Under the pieces are notes generated by a model. It was given only the letters and a program-made list of their open reading frames with translations. It was not told the DNA's origin and ran no database searches. Positions 62,748-64,000 of a DNA stretch of 64,000 nucleotides are shown here, piece by piece. The translations under genes and the position numbers were made by a program. Position 1 is the first letter of the stretch, and the number at the start of each line of letters is the position of its first letter. The DNA is taken from NCBI RefSeq assembly GCF_004340975.1, contig NZ_SLXA01000010.1, forward strand, positions 1 through 64,000, given 5' to 3'. This DNA is from Frisingicoccus caecimuris. Lineage in GTDB: Bacteria; Bacillota; Clostridia; Lachnospirales; Lachnospiraceae.

Positions 62748-62781
62748 CTCTTTCAATCCGACACAAGCCTGTCAGATAAAA

Positions 62782-63984
62782 TTATTCATATAATGTGTAA
62801 GCACCATCTACAATCTGGATAAATTTACTTCCTTTGTTTGGTTCACCCTCTGCTGTCCATGTGATGCCGTCGCCTGTCAGACCATCAACAGTGATTTCTG
62901 TCATAGCTGCGATCAAATCTGCACTTTCAACAGAACCGGCCTGTTCCATAGCCGCTTTGATCGTGTAAACAACATCATAAGCATCTGCTGCGAACTGGTC
63001 AGGTGTTGCACCGTAAGCTTCATTATAATCTGCTACGAATGCTGCTACGTTTTCAGACGGATCTGCTGCGAAGAATGGGCTTAAGAAGATTGCGCCTTCA
63101 ATCGTTGCAGGATCTGTAACTGTTCCAAGAACACCATCCCATCCATCACTGCCGAGGAATGGAAGTTCCATACCCATATCCTGAGCCTGTTTTGTGATGT
63201 ATGTAGCATCCTGATAGTAAGCAGGAATGAAAATAGCTTCTGCATCTGTGCCCTTGATTGTTGTCAACTGTGTATTGAAGTCAACATCGCCGTTTGAGAA
63301 AGCTTCGCTTGCAACGATCTCGCCGCCTTTAGCTGCAAACTCTTTTTCAAATGCTTCTCTGATACCTGTGCTGTACTCATCAGACTGATTGTAAATAACA
63401 GCAACTTTTTTGTATCCAAGAGTTTCAGCCGCCAAATCTGCCATTGTTACGCCCTGAGCCGGGTCAGTAAAGCAGATACGGAAAGCATTATCATTCTTTG
63501 TGCAATCCATAGCAGAACCGGATGGTGTGATCTGTAAGATGCCATCTGCTGCTGTTAAATCTGTGATCGCAATACAAGCGCCACTTGTTACACAGCCAAG
63601 AATCGCCTGAGCGCCCTGGTCCATAACAGAGTTATAAGCCTGAATAGCTTTATCTTCTGTAGCTTCATCATCGGCAAATACCATATCCAGTGTGTACGTC
63701 TTGTCACCAACGGTTACGCCGCCAGCTGCATTGATCTCTTTAATTGCAATTTCAGCGCCCTGTTTTACAGAGTTTCCGTAAGAAGCTGCACTTCCTGTCA
63801 CAGGTCCGATACCGCCGATCAAAAATACATCGCCATCTGCGGAAGCTGCTGTTGTCTCTCCAGCTGCTTTTGTTTCTGCTGCTTTTGTTTCCGCTTTCTT
63901 CTCACCGCCGCCGCAGGCTGTCAAAGAAGCAACAACTAAAGAAGCTGCCAAAGCCATGCTCATTACTTTTGTCATTTTTTTCAT
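62782..63984 (-). CDS. livJ: Branched-chain amino acid ABC transporter substrate-binding lipoprotein
   Basis: This 400-residue lipoprotein has a signal peptide ending in the lipobox SLTACGGG (acylated Cys24), an Ala/Glu/Lys/Thr linker to about residue 45, and the two-lobed Leu/Ile/Val-binding fold: IGGIGPVTGSAASYGNSVKQ, LDMVFADDEATEDKAIQAYN, ILGCVTSGACIAITDL and FIPAYYQDATYITKQAQD. The SGAC...SGSAMD positions are those that touch the amino acid backbone in LivJ. AAGGAGG lies at 63993-63999, and the promoter is beyond the right edge. Specificity for branched-chain amino acids is from the neighbours; related proteins bind amides or other amino acids. Confidence 0.93.
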   Translation of the reverse strand: MKKMTKVMSMALAASLVVASLTACGGGEKKAETKAAETKAAGETTAASADGDVFLIGGIGPVTGSAASYGNSVKQGAEIAIKEINAAGGVTVGDKTYTLDMVFADDEATEDKAIQAYNSVMDQGAQAILGCVTSGACIAITDLTAADGILQITPSGSAMDCTKNDNAFRICFTDPAQGVTMADLAAETLGYKKVAVIYNQSDEYSTGIREAFEKEFAAKGGEIVASEAFSNGDVDFNTQLTTIKGTDAEAIFIPAYYQDATYITKQAQDMGMELPFLGSDGWDGVLGTVTDPATIEGAIFLSPFFAADPSENVAAFVADYNEAYGATPDQFAADAYDVVYTIKAAMEQAGSVESADLIAAMTEITVDGLTGDGITWTAEGEPNKGSKFIQIVDGAYTLYE

Positions 63985-64000
63985 GTCTTTATTCCTCCTT

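Overview
The window reads as chromosomal DNA of an anaerobic, spore-forming Firmicute, most likely a Lachnospiraceae-type gut clostridium. This is an inference from the gene set: spoIID next to a spoIIQ-like gene, a class B sortase, a GH25 lysozyme with DUF4214 repeats, an EFR1-type ferredoxin/flavodoxin protein, strong AGGAGG ribosome sites and no Gram-negative envelope genes. Nearly all genes lie on the minus strand. I see no tRNA, rRNA, CRISPR array, insertion sequence or prophage, and no stretch above 300 bases lacks a gene.

Region 1 (1-20.4 kb) is a surface-polysaccharide locus read leftwards. It begins with a secreted GH25 lysozyme (18622-20370) and an initiating polyprenyl-phosphate sugar transferase. 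Next come two GT2 enzymes and a GT4, then a Wzm/Wzt-type ABC exporter whose ATPase has a C-terminal extension. A coiled-coil methyltransferase and a small coiled-coil protein follow, then three more GT4s, two large membrane proteins around a dolichyl-phosphate-mannose-synthase-like GT2, and UDP-glucose dehydrogenase. A separate promoter serves another GT2 and a gene cut by the left edge. The layout suggests synthesis on a lipid carrier in the cytoplasm, capping by the methyltransferase, ABC export, and later decoration on the outer face by GT-C-like enzymes.

Region 2 (20.4-31.9 kb) has recD2, an orphan mreB-family gene, a plus-strand pair (DUF6020-like membrane protein plus GtrB-like GT2), and a copper operon csoR-copA-copZ with two clear CsoR operators, one lying between a consensus -35 and -10. 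A GT2 and a histidine phosphatase follow.

Region 3 (31.9-47 kb) is mostly housekeeping: rarA, an OpgB/LtaS-like phosphoglycerol transferase, a plus-strand phospholipase-C-like gene, pfkA, and a late cobalamin cluster (cobU-cobS-cobC-like-cobT). A glmM-arsR-trpS operon comes next, in which the ArsR protein carries a SmtB/CzrA-type zinc site. Then come a hemolysin-III gene, thiD, a cardiolipin synthase and a GIY-YIG protein. A compact element at 46903-47036 can fold into a three-way junction and is followed on the minus strand by an intrinsic terminator.

Region 4 (47-64 kb) has the sporulation pair spoIID/spoIIQ-like (with degenerate catalytic residues), ackA, sortase B, an EFR1 protein, mntP, a Dus-family enzyme and a nicotinamidase-like hydrolase. 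A MacB/FtsX-type ABC transporter follows; its promoter contains a perfect 16-bp palindrome. The window ends with a cytidylate-kinase-like gene and a complete branched-chain amino acid uptake operon (livJ-H-M-G-F).

Start codons were revised inward from the longest frame wherever a ribosome site decided it; each case is noted. Domain and family names come from recognition of motifs, not from any search.
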